From positions 679,501 to 743,500 of the forward strand of contig WPIO01000053.1 of assembly GCA_009760855.2 (NCBI GenBank): a stretch of DNA of 64,000 bases, written 5' to 3'. Position numbers and translations under genes: made by a program. This document shows positions 30,720 to 42,149 of this stretch, piece by piece; the first letter of the stretch is position 1, and every line of letters starts with the position of its first letter. This DNA comes from Cristatella mucedo. Lineage: Eukaryota > Bryozoa > Phylactolaemata > Cristatellidae. The notes beneath the pieces were generated by a model. It was not told the origin of the DNA. It made no database searches and was given only the letters and a program-made list of their open reading frames with translations.

Positions 30720-31040
30720 GTGAAGATTCTTTCAAATTACATAAAAACTTCAAAATAATTTCTGTGTTAAGCGCCGGCTTGAACTTCGTTTTAATAAATG
30801 GGCATGTGATGCAGAGCTAGTCACTTTCAAAGGCTTCCTTCGAGTGTACAACCGGAAGCTTAAAAAAGGCCAGGGCTTCTTTTTAATTCCAAAACTGAAT
30901 TCTTACCAGTCGGACCCAAAACAGATTTATGAGGCAGAAAAATATTTACTGGCCAACGCTGAGAGCTCTGAGTACCCAATTAATAACGGCTAAGCCAAAA
31001 CGTTTTTAGCCTTCCGTATTGAACTAATTGTGCACATTCA
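30720..31040 (+). mobile_element. LINE linker-domain fragment
   Basis: Plus strand sequence encoding a VNRKLKKARASFF-like linker and QSDPKQIYEAEKYLLANAES; homologous in opposite sense to 3190-3540 and 20970-21320. Confidence 0.65.
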
Positions 31041-31064
31041 TTCTGATTTTACTGAACACAACGG

Positions 31065-32500
31065 CTGTATTGTATCGCACGCAGGAAAACGCAAAGCGAG
31101 CGAGCGTACATGCGGATCAAGCAGTAGCCGCCGTCGCAGCAGCCGCTCCGGAGCGGAAGCGGAAAGAAGAGAAAAGTGAGCGAGAATTAGAGAGTGGATA
31201 CAGCGTGCGTACAGGCCGGTGGACTAGCAGATAGTTTCTCGCTGCGCGACTAGCGGGTCACCTGACCACAGTTGATCTGTTCGAATTAAATTCAGCTTAG
31301 CTAGCCGATACCGTCCAACTGCGGTGCCTAATGAAGCGTGACTCACACCACTCACCCGTTTTCCGCGCGGAGCGGTGTGAGTCCGGCTGGGGCGGAACAG
31401 CATAGTGGGCGCGGCCACGCTCACAGCTCGGCGCCGCACAGCCGGAAGTTCGCTGCTCACCGGCGCATTACCAAGCACATTCGTTGCCGTTGTATTATGA
31501 TCGCAACATGCACTGCAAAATTTGCAGGTAATCGTTAGAATGGAATTATAAAGGACAATGGTATAGCAGATTTGAAGTCTCTGTCGCCGAAATAATCTCC
31601 AGATATTCGGCGTCCGGTTGCTAGGACGCTGAGACTAGGTGGGCAGTTTGTAAAACGCATATCTCTTTCACCGTACCACGTTACCTATAATGGAAAACAG
31701 GCGAAAATGGTGTTGTTACATCCTGATTGTGTTATTACGCAGCAAATTAAATGAAATTCGTGCCTGTCTCCCTTTAAAGCTTACGTCACCAATACCTCTC
31801 CGTCATTCATGAGCCGCAGCTGTTATTGTTATTATATTACCGCTTATTGCTAATATATTACCGGTTAGCTTCATGCTGCTTAAAGGGCAAGGTATCTTTG
31901 GCAGTAACTGAGCTTTTAGACTTCTGTCGATCAGCCATACATACGACTAATATTTTCTCAAAATACGCTCAACTTATACACGCGTTAGCCGACATTTTCA
32001 GTAATGCATGCAAACTGCGTTTAAATTGAGTGTGACGATCTCGTAATATTGAGGCCTGCCAGTCACGAAGGAGCCGTTTCCTATGCGGCGTGAATGCCAT
32101 TTCCTTCAGGGTCTTCGCGCCAGTAGGAGCTGTCTTGCCGCAATCTGTTACCTGATGAGTGGAAAAGCTCTTGTGGAGCATCTCGGATCGGTGAAGGAGA
32201 CTCGCTGTTAACGTCCGAGAGCCGTGAACGAATGCGGACAATTATAACCTTTGACAAATGTTAGAGGATGCCCAAAAGTGACCAATCAGCGATGGCTAGT
32301 CATCACCATTTAACTCGACGTGAGGTGACTCGCCTGTGGGCGGCACTTAAAAGAGGCGTTCCAGCTCCCGGATCGGCGCCGAACAAGCTGGACCGGAGCA
32401 TGCGAAGCGATCAAGTGAGTACGACTTGAGCCTCTGTGGTTGGAGGTTTTTGAATGGACTCCCGTTGACGAAACAGCGAGCATCGTATTTTGCGCCTCTA
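31065..32500 (-). repeat. Inverted duplicate of the RPS20 upstream flank
   Basis: Reverse complement partner of 15945-17350. On the minus strand a frame of 90 codons (31969-32241) contains AFTPHRKRLLRDWQASILRD and FKRSLHALLKMSANA. The other copy has this only with frame breaks. I do not recognise the protein; it may be a small exon or a chance frame. Confidence 0.72.
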
Positions 32501-33709
32501 TTGGCGGCCGCCGCAGAGCTGAGGCACACCAGACTCAGCGCCTTGCTGTCGATTGCCGTGCATTGTTGACAATATACACACAAATAGCTTGAAAGTCCTA
32601 CGATATCACTTACAGCACAAGGAAATGGGAAATGCGATGACATTCGGCACTTTGTGCAGCCGATTCGCCATGGATTGTAGTAAATTGTTGCTTCGAGCCG
32701 AGCCGTTGCCGCGGATTGCCACGCAGTGCTCGAGATTGTACAAGCGCAATTTCTCAAGACGATGTGGTTGACTTTAACCAGTGAGCTTTGTAACATGCAT
32801 TAAAAATTGGAGGATTGCGAAAACGATTTCAGAGCATTTTGCATCAGATTGCTGTAAATTGAGATATTGGCCTGGATCATTGCAGTCGATTGCAGTTCAT
32901 TGCTGCCGAATGATCGAGGCGACTGCAGTGAAATTGTGGGATCACACAATAACCAAAAATTAGAGCAGTGTGCCATCACTATTCGAGCTTAAAGTGTACG
33001 TATTCTGGTCGTTTTTCCGCGGGTTTGGGTATATTGACATACTGGCCCTGGCAGTTGCAGGTGACTGCAGTTCATTGCTGCAGAATGGTCGAGGCAATTA
33101 AAGTAAAGTTATGCGAAGCCACAATAACCGAAGAGTAGAGCAGCGTGCAATCCTAATTATAGCGTCTAGCGTACGCGTTCTGGTCGCTGTGTGTCGGATT
33201 GCAGAGGATTTCGGTGGATTGAGGTGGATTGCGGTATAGGACCGGGTCGTAGCAGTCGATTGTAATTCATTGCACGAGAACGCGTGTGCATAATGGAGCC
33301 CCATTTTGCAGATGCACTTTCAACTGAGCCTAGTCCTATATGAAATGTCAATTAGAGCTTCACGGTGATTATTTGAGGATGATTTGCAGTCGAATAGAGT
33401 GGATTGCGGTAGTTTTCAAGGTAATTCCAGGCTATAGACACCCATTGACACAGTGCAAGGTTGCACAATGTTTACTGAATGTGGCTGTGCACACAGCACG
33501 GTGCATTTTAATATGCAATAAAAACTGGAGCTCTGCGCAATGTGTTTTGGTTTTTTATGAGGTGGATTCGGCGGATGGAAGTGGGTTGTGGTATTGACCC
33601 GGGCTACTGCGGTCGATTGCAGGGCATTGCACGAGAATGCCGTGCCAATGTAATTGAATTTTTTATAATGCAATTGTCGTAGAATGTGCTGCCATATTCA
33701 ATCAAAAAT
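32501..33709. repeat. Degenerate GGATTGC-rich tandem repeats
   Basis: Irregular repeats of about 190-240 bp built on GTCGATTGCAGTTCATTGC, GGTGGATTGCGGTATTGG and AATAACCRAARAKTAGAGCA words, seen at about 32880, 33060, 33240 and 33610. No coding frame supported. Confidence 0.6.
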
Positions 33710-34165
33710 GGGCTTTTCGATCAGTATTTCTTTAGTTACATGGTGGAATGCCGTGGATTGTGATGGATTGTGGTATTGGCCAGGACCACTGCAAGCCTCT
33801 TTCAGTGGACTTCGTGAGAACGTGTGAGCGGAATCGTGCAAATTTTTCTGGTTACATTGTATGTGTAGCGTAGTTTGATATTCCAAACTTTTTGAAGCTG
33901 TTCGCAGCTGATTTTTGATGGATTTGATGGGAACTAGAATCGATTGGGGTGGATTGCCGTACAGGCGTCCGCCGTCAAAGCTCATTTGCATAAGTGCGCG
34001 TGCAACAACACGAAATTTAGTGGACAGATAAATTCGAACGTGTACTACCATATCAGCGCAAAAAAGAGCTCGGCAACGCTTACGTCTGGTCGTTGTTAGC
34101 CTAATTAGGGTGGGTTTCGTTGGATTGCTGCGCATTTGTGGTAATTCGTCGAACCCGTCAGGTCT
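33710..34165 (+). repeat. Dispersed repeat P, uninterrupted copy
   Basis: Same sequence as 22985-23112 plus 23806-24160 without the LINE insertion, so it shows the pre-insertion state. Minus-strand frame across it is probably fortuitous. Confidence 0.72.
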
Positions 34166-34550
34166 GCAGAGGGCGGCAAAAGCGGCGCGCTTCACTTGCT
34201 TTTCGCGCAAGAAAAATGTACTCGTGCCAGTACAAGGCTGTGTGGAACCTGTAGGTTTTCAGCTCTTTTTCTTACTTTAGTAATCCCGGACTGTTTCGCA
34301 TAATCTGTAATTAGTTAATTCCCAAACTTGGCAGCCTGCGAACTTAGGCTTCGGAGTCTTCGGAGGATTTAAGATTCGCTTGAGGCAAAGAGGCAGGATG
34401 AATTAGATTCCGAAAAATGAGTGGGCCGATGTCTACAGGCTTATAGACCTTTGATTGTAGAAGGATTGTCTCTTTCCTAGACTTTATTGCTCATTTCCGC
34501 AGTTCTTATGACGCGAAACATATTTTTCTGCTGCTGACTAAGGCACATCC
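34166..34550. other. No recognisable gene
   Basis: Begins with CACTTGCTTTTCGCGC, which resembles 43890-43910; otherwise unassigned. Confidence 0.35.
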
Positions 34551-35325
34551 TTCATAACATTGCTAAAATTAGGGCTTGTTTAGATAAGGATACCACGTCC
34601 AAGTTGGTCCACGCATTCGTGACATCTCGTCTAGACTTCTGCAACTCACTGCTTACTGGCCTACCAGCATGTGCGATCAGGCGATTGCAGCTGGTGCAAG
34701 ACTCTGCAGCTAGGCTTGTCTGTCGTGAGCGTCGCAGTTGCCACATTACTCCACTTCTCGCCGACCTGCACTGGCTACCAGTGAGGCAACGGATTGACTT
34801 TAAGGTTTTGTCGCTCACTTTTAGGTCTCTTCATTCTATGGCTCCAGCCTATCTTTCAGATATACTACCCCATCAGGCCAAGCATCGTACCACTCACTTT
34901 TCGGAATCCAACAGTCTAGAAATACCTCGTACAAACCTTAAATCCTTTGGAGACCGTGCATTTAGTTTATATGCTCTCAAAGCCTGGAACTCCCTCCCGA
35001 CCTGCATCAGAACATCCCCTGACCTGACCACATTTAAAAGAAACTTAAAAACACACCTATTTAGGACAGCATTTAGTGGGTCCCTGTGATTCGACCTTGT
35101 TGTGCTTATGCGTGCTGACACTGTGCATACTGCCACTAACCACATTTGCATGCTGACCCTGTGCATTTCACCCCTAACCATATTATTCATTTTGTTTGTT
35201 TTTCAAGCATGATTTTACTTACTATTCTATTGCGTATCACTTTGCAGCAAATGTAAAGCGCCTAGAAAGAGATTAAGTTCTCTGAGGGCGCTTTATCAAG
35301 TGCAATATTAATATATTATCATTAT
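34551..35325 (+). mobile_element. LINE-A 3' part with 161-codon open frame
   Basis: Very similar to 26571-27345. Open from 34604 to 35089 (VHAFVTSRLDFCNSLLTGLP ... LKTHLFRTAFSGSL). UTR and hairpin intact; (ATT)n at about 35310. Probably one of the youngest copies. Confidence 0.85.
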
Positions 35326-35344
35326 TATCCTTTCAAGTCGCCCT

Positions 35345-35562
35345 GACCTACTACTTCCATAATACTCACGTGCTAGACAGCCCTGCTATCTCTCCTGCGT
35401 AACACCCACATGGTCTTTATCACTTTGTGGAGTTACTGACGGAGATACATTACATTACATTAACTCAGTAGTGCTCTCACTCACTTTTTCTTTTGCTGCT
35501 TGGAATGAAGTCTGTAGGTGACCACAAGTGTACCGAAAGCTGCTTAAGCTTAGAGCTTAGAG
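35345..35562 (+). mobile_element. LINE-B 3' ends, two joined fragments
   Basis: 35345-35462 ends in CATTACATTACATTA with the GTGGAGTTACTGACGGAGAT UTR. 35470-35562 resembles the coding stretch before it (TTTTTCTTTTGCTGC, AAGTCTGTAGG, GTACCGAAAGCTGCTTAAGC). Confidence 0.65.
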
Positions 35563-35883
35563 CTCTCGTCAAATCTGCTACCTGGCATCCAGAGAGTCTT
35601 CGTAGTGGCTTTGTAGACTTACAGACGGATGCACCCTGCATAGCACTACTGCTTGGTGAGTGTTTCAGATACTTTAGCTTGATTAAAATAATGAAGAGAC
35701 ATGAAACTGAGTGCAAGAAAAACGTGCCCGTCGGTCGGATAAGGTGTAATGAGGAAGTTTCGACATGAGCCGTACAGAAAAGCAAGGCTTCGGTGTTTCG
35801 CGCCTTGTCAAAGCATCATATTGTGCCGCCAGGAAGACAGGAGAAATGGTGAGTGACAAACGTCAAGTTGGAACATAACCAAT
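35563..35883. other. No recognisable gene
   Basis: Unassigned; short overlapping frames on both strands only. Confidence 0.35.
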
Positions 35884-35958
35884 CAAATGTAAAGCGCCTA
35901 GAAAGAGATTGAGTTATCTGAGGGCGCTTTATCGGATGCATTATTATTCTTATTACTA
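35884..35958 (+). mobile_element. LINE-A 3' end, very short
   Basis: AAATGTAAAGCGCCTAGAAA ... GGGCGCTTTATC and an ATTATTATTC tail. Confidence 0.8.
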
Positions 35959-35959
35959 T

Positions 35960-36445
35960 CCATGGACCAACTTGGGTGCAGTATGCCTGTCTAAGCAAAC
36001 CCGAGTTTCTGCAATACCGCCTAGCTGAAAGTAGGCATGATTGAGTGTAGCGTTTATTCGTTCGTCCAGGAAGTCAATGTCCCTTTGGAACAGGACAGCC
36101 TAGTTTGGTGCAAATGCTACAGGACATATACTGGCAGAGATCACTCTCAGGTATGGTTTTTCCGATTTCTTAGTCACGCTAGGTTTTCTCATAAAAACTA
36201 CATTAGCTTTATAGTCATTAAATTTGAGAACGTGTGCTGATATCCGAGTGCAGATATCCGCCAGACATGCAGCTAAGCAGTTGAGAGTTCGTCGTGCTGA
36301 AGGGTTTCGGGTGGATTTTAACACAGCTACAGTTTTGTCTAGTCACCATAGACGTGAACGCCAAAACTGTGCCTGGCGATCGTATCGGGAACAATGACAG
36401 TGTAAATTGTTGAAAAAGTGGACCAAGCACATATTTTTGGGTACC
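35960..36445 (-). mobile_element. LINE RT 3' region fragment
   Basis: Minus-strand remnants of the segment after YADD (thumb and post-RT; FNDYKANVVFMRKPSVTKKS resembles LNDNKTNLLVMGKPSVIQK at 37441). Confidence 0.65.
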
Positions 36446-36540
36446 ACATACGTAAGCGATTCCTCGGATGATTAAATACTTGCCAGTCTGCTTCTGAAAC
36501 GAAACATGACTAACTGCAAGGAAGTGGAGTAAGTCCAGAT

Positions 36541-38110
36541 TAATAACAATAATGTACTTGATAATGCGCCCTCGGAGAACTTAATCTCTTTCTAGGCGCT
36601 TTACATTTGCTGCAAAGGGAAATGCAATTAAATGGTAAGTAAAATCATGCTTGAACAACAAACAACGTGAATAATATGGTTAGGTGTGACATGCACAGGG
36701 TCAGCATGTAAATGTGGTTAGTGGCAGCATGCACAGTGTCAGCAAGCATAAACACATCAATGACGAATCACAAGGACCCACTAAATGCTGTCCTAAATAG
36801 GTGTGTTTTTGAGTTCCTTTTAAATGGGGTCAGGTCGGGGGATGTTCTGATGCAGGTCGGGAGGAAGTTCCAAGCTTTGGGAGCATACGAACTAAATGCA
36901 CGGTCTCCAAAGGATTTGAGGTTTGTACGAGGTATTTCTAGACTGTTGGATTCCGAAAAGCGGGTGGTACGATGCTTGGCCTGATGGGGGAGTATGTCGG
37001 AGAGATAGGTTGGAGCCATAGAATGAAGGGACCTAAAAGTGAGCGACAAAACCTTGAAGTCAATCCGTTGCTTAACTGGTAGCCAGTGCAGGTCGGCGAG
37101 AAGTGGAGTAATGTGGCAACTGCGACGCTCACGACAGACAAGCCTAGCTGCAGAGTTTTGCACCAGCTGTAATCGTCAGATTGCACATGCCGGTAGGCCA
37201 GCAAGCAGTGAGTTACAGAAGTCAGACGGTGTGTCACGAATGCACGTACTAACTTAGACGTGTATCCTTATTTAAGCAAGCCCGAGTTTTAGCAATGTTC
37301 TGTAGCTGAAAGTAGGCAGATTCGACAGTGGAGCTGATGTGGTCGTCTAACGAGACGTCATTTTGGAACATGACACCTAGATTTTGAGCCGATTCGACAG
37401 GAGATATGCTGGTAGAGCCAATTTTGAGCGTCAGCTTTTCCTATTTCTGAATCACACTGGGTTTGCCCATAACTAGTAAGTTAGTTTTGTTATCGTTTAG
37501 TTTTAGAAAATTTGCTGCCATCCACGTGCGGATGTCATCAATGCATACAGCAAGTGAGTTTAGAGAATTTGAGGTGCTCGAAGGCTGGGAGGGATCAAAG
37601 CAAAGGTACCACTGAGTGTCATCCGCATAGAAGTGAAAGCCTAGGTTGTGCTTGGCAATCGCATCATCAACAGGGGTAGTATAAACCGTGAAAAGAACCG
37701 AATCTAGCATGGAGCCCTGAGGTACCCCATATTTCAGAGGTACCTCAGATGATCTTTGTCCATTCACGTCAATACTCTGGAGTCTCCCACTGAGATAGGA
37801 CCTGAACCACTGCAGAGCAGTGCCAGTGATGCCCAGACGAGATGAGAGGCGTTCTAGATGAACTTTGTAATCGATGGTATCAAAAGCTGCCAAAATATTG
37901 AGTAAAACGAGGCGCTCCACTGATGTCTGCATTCCTAAGTAGGTCGTTGTATACCCTAAGCAATGCTGACTCTGTGGAGTGATTAGCTCTAAAGCCAGAC
38001 TGGAACTTACTAGCAAAGTGTGAGGGTTCGATATATGAGTTCTGCTGGTCCGCCACGACCCGTTCCAGTGTCTTTAATAGAAATGGATTAGAGGCGATTC
38101 AAGAATAGCT
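36541..38110 (-). mobile_element. LINE-A copy with RT, 5'-truncated
   Basis: Minus-strand order: RT (38016-37441), post-RT, C-terminus (FSLHSMAPTYLSDILPHQ ... LKTHLFRTAFSGSL, open 36768-37163), UTR, hairpin and tail at about 36541. It lacks the endonuclease. The longest contiguous LINE-A RT-to-tail copy here. Confidence 0.88.
37441..38016 (-). pseudogene. LINE-A reverse transcriptase (191 codons open)
   Basis: LLNILAAFDTIDYKVHLERL (block A), GITGTALQWFRSYLSGRLQS, YGVPQGSMLDSVLFTVYTTP, and FHFYADDTQWYLCFDPSQ with intact YADD, then WMAANFLKLNDNKTNLLVMG. Catalytic aspartates are present. SML-D replaces the common SVLGP. The frame continues almost to the C-terminal part but is shifted near 37440. 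Best RT of family A in the window. Confidence 0.88.
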
Positions 38111-38392
38111 CGGTACCGAGACATCTGGAAAAATAAGTAAAAGAGTCTATTTAAGTATGCATTCCTAATGATAACGGTCAATACTAGTGGCAGAGTGGAT
38201 TTTGTGTATTGATCAGCTATGCAAACGACTGGGTGAATTGAAGTTTCCCTAAATGCCTCGGATCTAAATTGGCGTGCTAATTAATCGTGGTGGAGTATTA
38301 GGAATTTTGATAGCAGCTCATGCTGACAATTAAACCAAGATAAACAGGCAGACTTAAAAGTGTTAGCATGGTAGCACGATGTATCATTTTAA

Positions 38393-38830
38393 CTACATAA
38401 TTATGTAATTCATAACTTCGTAAGCTATAACTACTCAAGGCCATTATGCGACCTCCTTCGCATGGGGCTTATTTATCAGTCAGTAAATGTAAAAGCGAAA
38501 ACCGAGCTAGATGTAATGCTAAGTTTTAATCCACCATCTCTCCCGTTAGAATATTAATCAGTTAATTCTTCAAATCCAAATAATGGCCCAATAAAAAATG
38601 CACTAGATCTATATGAGTCAGATAAATACTTAGCTAGGTCTATAATGGATCCTATGGTCTTGGTTAACGTTTGCTATGGTTCGGCGGGTTTTGGTTCCCA
38701 TAAAACTCTATTTATATAAATGCATGAAATTGATCCATACCTAAACGTAAAACAAGCTTATTACAACTAAATTGAGGAACAGGTCCTCGCTAAGCTAAGA
38801 ATTAACAATAACAACAAAAAACTATTTTAA
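38393..38830 (+). pseudogene. Possible decayed gene, 145 codons with three internal TAA
   Basis: One plus frame stays protein-like for 145 codons apart from TAA at 38555, 38717 and 38768. Segments include LDLYESDKYLARSIMDPMVL and MHEIDPYLNVKQAYYN. I do not recognise a family. The low number of stops for such AT-rich DNA hints at former coding, but the statistical support is weak. Confidence 0.3.
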
Positions 38831-38846
38831 ATGGAGAAAAAAGAGA

Positions 38847-38914
38847 AGAGATCTCTATCTGAACGAAGATAGAGATCTCTACCTGCGAAGCGTTGATATC
38901 TATTCTTCGCAGGT
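38847..38914. repeat. Two adjacent perfect hairpins
   Basis: Hairpin 1: 14-bp stem 38847-38860/38867-38880 (AGAGATCTCTATCT) with a 6-base loop. Hairpin 2: 10-bp stem 38881-38890/38905-38914 (ACCTGCGAAG) with a 14-base loop. They abut with no gap. No T-tract follows, so not obviously terminators. Confidence 0.8.
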
Positions 38915-39290
38915 GATTGCAAGTGAAGCAGTAGTTAAGAGGATAGAAAATGGAAAATAAATTATCATGCTTTGACGCTCAGAGTGAGTAGAATGCCTGG
39001 TTAGTAATACGTACTGAACCAGGCATAGGTTAGGATGTGAAGAAAACATGAACAAAACAGGCAAATTCACCGTGTTACAAGAAAAGCTTATAGGTAGCAG
39101 ATGCTTCTTTAGGTGAGACCTAAATTATGCAAATTCAGTGCAGTTGGTGATAGAAGCCATAATCTAGCAACAGAATTTCGGAGAAGATCTTATCACATGA
39201 TCACCAAAATATATACCAAAATATATAAATATAATAAATATATACCAAAAAATATATTAAATATATCATCAAAATAATTTAGCTCGAGGA

Positions 39291-39490
39291 ATGGCGAGAT
39301 GGCGGTAGTCGGAAAGTCGATGGAGCTGAGAGACGGTTTTGAAGGAGAAAGCAGATAGTCTAGGTAAGGTGACGAAGCTAGCGAAGCGACCGCAGGCCAA
39401 AGAAAGAATCTTGAAGGCAGTTTTCCGTTAATTTCGTGCCTATTGCAAGCCTTGAAGGCCCCTGGTCAGACCATCGATGGGACATTGCAT
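39291..39490. other. No recognisable gene
   Basis: Unassigned sequence between the AT-rich block and the propeller-like pseudogene. Confidence 0.35.
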
Positions 39491-39896
39491 CTACTGCCCG
39501 TCTCGTGCATCCACAGCTTCTACTGTGTCAGCATCCTGTAGACAGAAGTAGATAACTTCTCCACACGGCGAGAGGCTGACGTCGCAGACAGGCTCACCGT
39601 ATTCAAGTCTCCACAGTTGCCTTCCGTCGTGAGCGTAGGCATCCAGCGCTCAGGCACGTCTATTGTCTCCGGCTGTCAGCGTGCACGGCCACGACAACTG
39701 CGTCCGCTGTACTAGTCATGCAGCTGATGTTATAGGGATTATCAAATCTAGACAGCGGCCTTCGCCGAAGCATGGATATGACAGATACGCTGAAAACATC
39801 ATGACAGCGATCGCCCTCTTCTATCTTTCTCTGCCCTGCTGTCGAAAGCACATCCCCGTGGACCGAGATGTACCACGTAGAAGATTGCGGGTACAC
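39491..39896 (-). pseudogene. Beta-propeller-like pseudogene or exon fragment
   Basis: Minus-strand segment 39649-39491 reads ALDAYAHDG then GRQLWRLEYGEPVCDVSLSP, followed by CGEVIYFCLQDADTVEAVDA and a stop. The pattern (LDAxDGxxLWxL, then SPxGxxIYF, then VxAVDAxDG) is that of PQQ/WD-type beta-propeller blades. An upstream segment (39896-39660) in another frame (SCMTSTADAVVVAVHADSRR) fits the preceding blade, implying a frameshift and stop near 39655. Family assignment is by pattern only. Confidence 0.4.
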
Positions 39897-39910
39897 CTTT
39901 CTGCGTAGCT

Positions 39911-40270
39911 CTTCTAGCCCGTTAGCACCAATTTTAGGCTCCTCAGCTCAAACATTCTCGATCAAGCTGTCCTCGACCCACTGGCCTTCAACAGTCCCAC
40001 GCCTGAGCAGCAATAAGTGACGGCTTCTCAAGCCAGCTGCTATGCGTCCATCGCTGAGTGCCCATCCACAGCCTCACAATACTGGCCATTCGTTCTCGAT
40101 GAGCGCCAGCTTCACAATTCGTCCCAGCTTGATATCGAGCCAGTGAAGCAATCCAGTGCGGGCCGGTAGACCGCCATAGCAGAGCTCCAACTAGGCAAGC
40201 CACTGCTATCAATTTACGCCGCTCAGCCGCTCGCTGCCAAAACGCAGTGCTTAGACTGCCATGTATAATG
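39911..40270. other. No recognisable gene
   Basis: Unassigned; short frames only. Confidence 0.35.
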
Positions 40271-40274
40271 TACA

Positions 40275-40810
40275 ATGCTCAACCTTACGAGCTCAGTGTG
40301 CAGAGCTCAGTCGACTAAGCTCAATATTCGGCGCTCAGCCTGGCAGGCTCAATGTACAGTGCACAATTTTACCAGTTCAATATGCAATTGCTCAGCATTG
40401 TTTGGCATGCCGAACTTAATGTACAATGCTCTCAGCCTGGCGCTCAGCTCAGTGTACAGTGCTCAATCTTACCAGCTCAATGCGCAATGCTCAATCTTCC
40501 ATGCTCAATATGCATTGCTCGGCATGCCGAACTTAATGTACAATGCTCTCAGCCTGGCGCTCAGCTCAGTGTACAGTGCTCAATCTTACCAGCTCAATGC
40601 GCAATGCTCAATCTTCCATGCTCAATATGCATTGCTCGGCATGCCGAACTTAATGTACAATGCTCTCAGCCTGGCGGGCTCAGTGTACAGTCTTATGTAC
40701 AGTGTACAGCCTCAATCTTCTGAGCTCAATTTACAATTTACTCAATTTACAGGGCATCTCAACCTGGAACGCTCAATGCCTCAAACTCAACCTTCCGATT
40801 TCAGCGTGAA
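40275..40810. repeat. Minisatellite, about 28-bp units in 117-bp higher-order repeats
   Basis: Basic word AGCTCAATGTGCAATGCTC with AATCTTCC-type spacers. Four diverged units make a 117-bp block repeated almost exactly at about 40443 and 40560, and in part before and after. The plus frame stays open for 179 codons (LMYNALSLALSSVYSAQSYQ repeats) as a by-product. Confidence 0.85.
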
Positions 40811-40914
40811 ATAATCAGTCTTCCGAGTTAAATGTGCTTTGCTCAGCTTGCTGATCACACAAATTTATTGCTCAGGACGAAGCGTCTGTGTATTTCCTCA
40901 AAGGATAGAGCCAC

Positions 40915-41455
40915 GGTTGTAACTTCAAAAAACACAGAAACTAAGGGGGTGCTATGCCAGAAAGGTTTCGGTGCGACAGAGGGCTATTTATAGCGAACGC
41001 AAAGCCTAAGGAGCTTTCGGTGCACACATGAGAGCCAATAGAATCCTTGTCGAATAGACGAGAAAACTGATAAGTATGTCTGAGTCAGTAGGGCAGTCGA
41101 GAAAGTGACTAGACATTAAGTAGCAGGGCTAAAAGGCTGGATAGGGTGTGCCAGATATGGCAGCACGAGATAAGAATTTTCCTAAAGATTTTATGTTCAA
41201 CAGTTGACTGCTTGCGACTCGGCATAAGCTACTATCTCTTCAAAGGTTTGTAAGCGAAAGAGGGGAGATTAATAATTTATCGACTTTCAAGTACCTGAAG
41301 GCACGAGGAGGCTGAAGCTTGTAGAGTAGCTTAGCGAGGTTTGAAATAGCCAAGCCATTGAGGAGGGACATGCGAGTCAAAGTAATTGTACTTCGCACTT
41401 GGTGATTAACCGTAGCCAAAGCGGCTCTTTCAGCAAAGGACAAACATGGTTAAGC
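40915..41455 (-). mobile_element. LINE-B copy, old and degenerate
   Basis: Order of LINE-B landmarks in minus sense is kept: UTR (ACAACCGTGGCTC-type), AGCTCCTTAGGCTTTGCGTT, TCTGCCGACTATGG-like, then LTNLAKLLYKLQPPRAFRYL. No intact frame. Confidence 0.6.
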
Positions 41456-41654
41456 CAGAGAGATTTGTTCGTGCTTATATTAGGATATCAAGTTATGAGT
41501 TGATTTATCTCGATTGATATCAGTCGTTACGAGCGCTGCGCTTACGGCCAAGGACTCACAAGCCTGTACGGCACTTTCAAAGCACTAATGGAAAGTTGGT
41601 ATGTGACATGCTGCGCCCTACTTTCTGCTTGTGCTTCAGCCTGCACGCACGCTA

Positions 41655-41930
<276 letters not shown>

Positions 41931-42149
41931 CTCCACACGCTCCCGAGCACATTACGCGAATGTTACTGCATCAGTATGTACGCCGCTTGCGGCACCTGCG
42001 GGAGCCTGCATACAATGTGGCCGTCGTCATCACGCCCACAACTTGCCCGTAGAGCCATCGTTCGTCGTTCTTCGTAGCGCCGTCGCCGCTCGCTCGCCTG
42101 ACCCATGACCCACAGCGCCACCGGATCTTCTGAGTCTAATCTTTAGCAA

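Larger units (their letters stand above)
38111..39290. other. AT-rich block, mostly unassigned
   Basis: Sharp rise in A+T after the LINE. Contains a decayed frame (38393-38830), two adjacent hairpins (38847-38914) and, at 39200-39290, TATATACCAAAA-type repeats. Confidence 0.5.

Noticed and set aside
38393-38830. TAA reassigned as a sense codon (ciliate-like code)
   Set aside because: Only three in-frame TAAs in a short frame; the RPS20 gene in the same window uses TAA as its stop.
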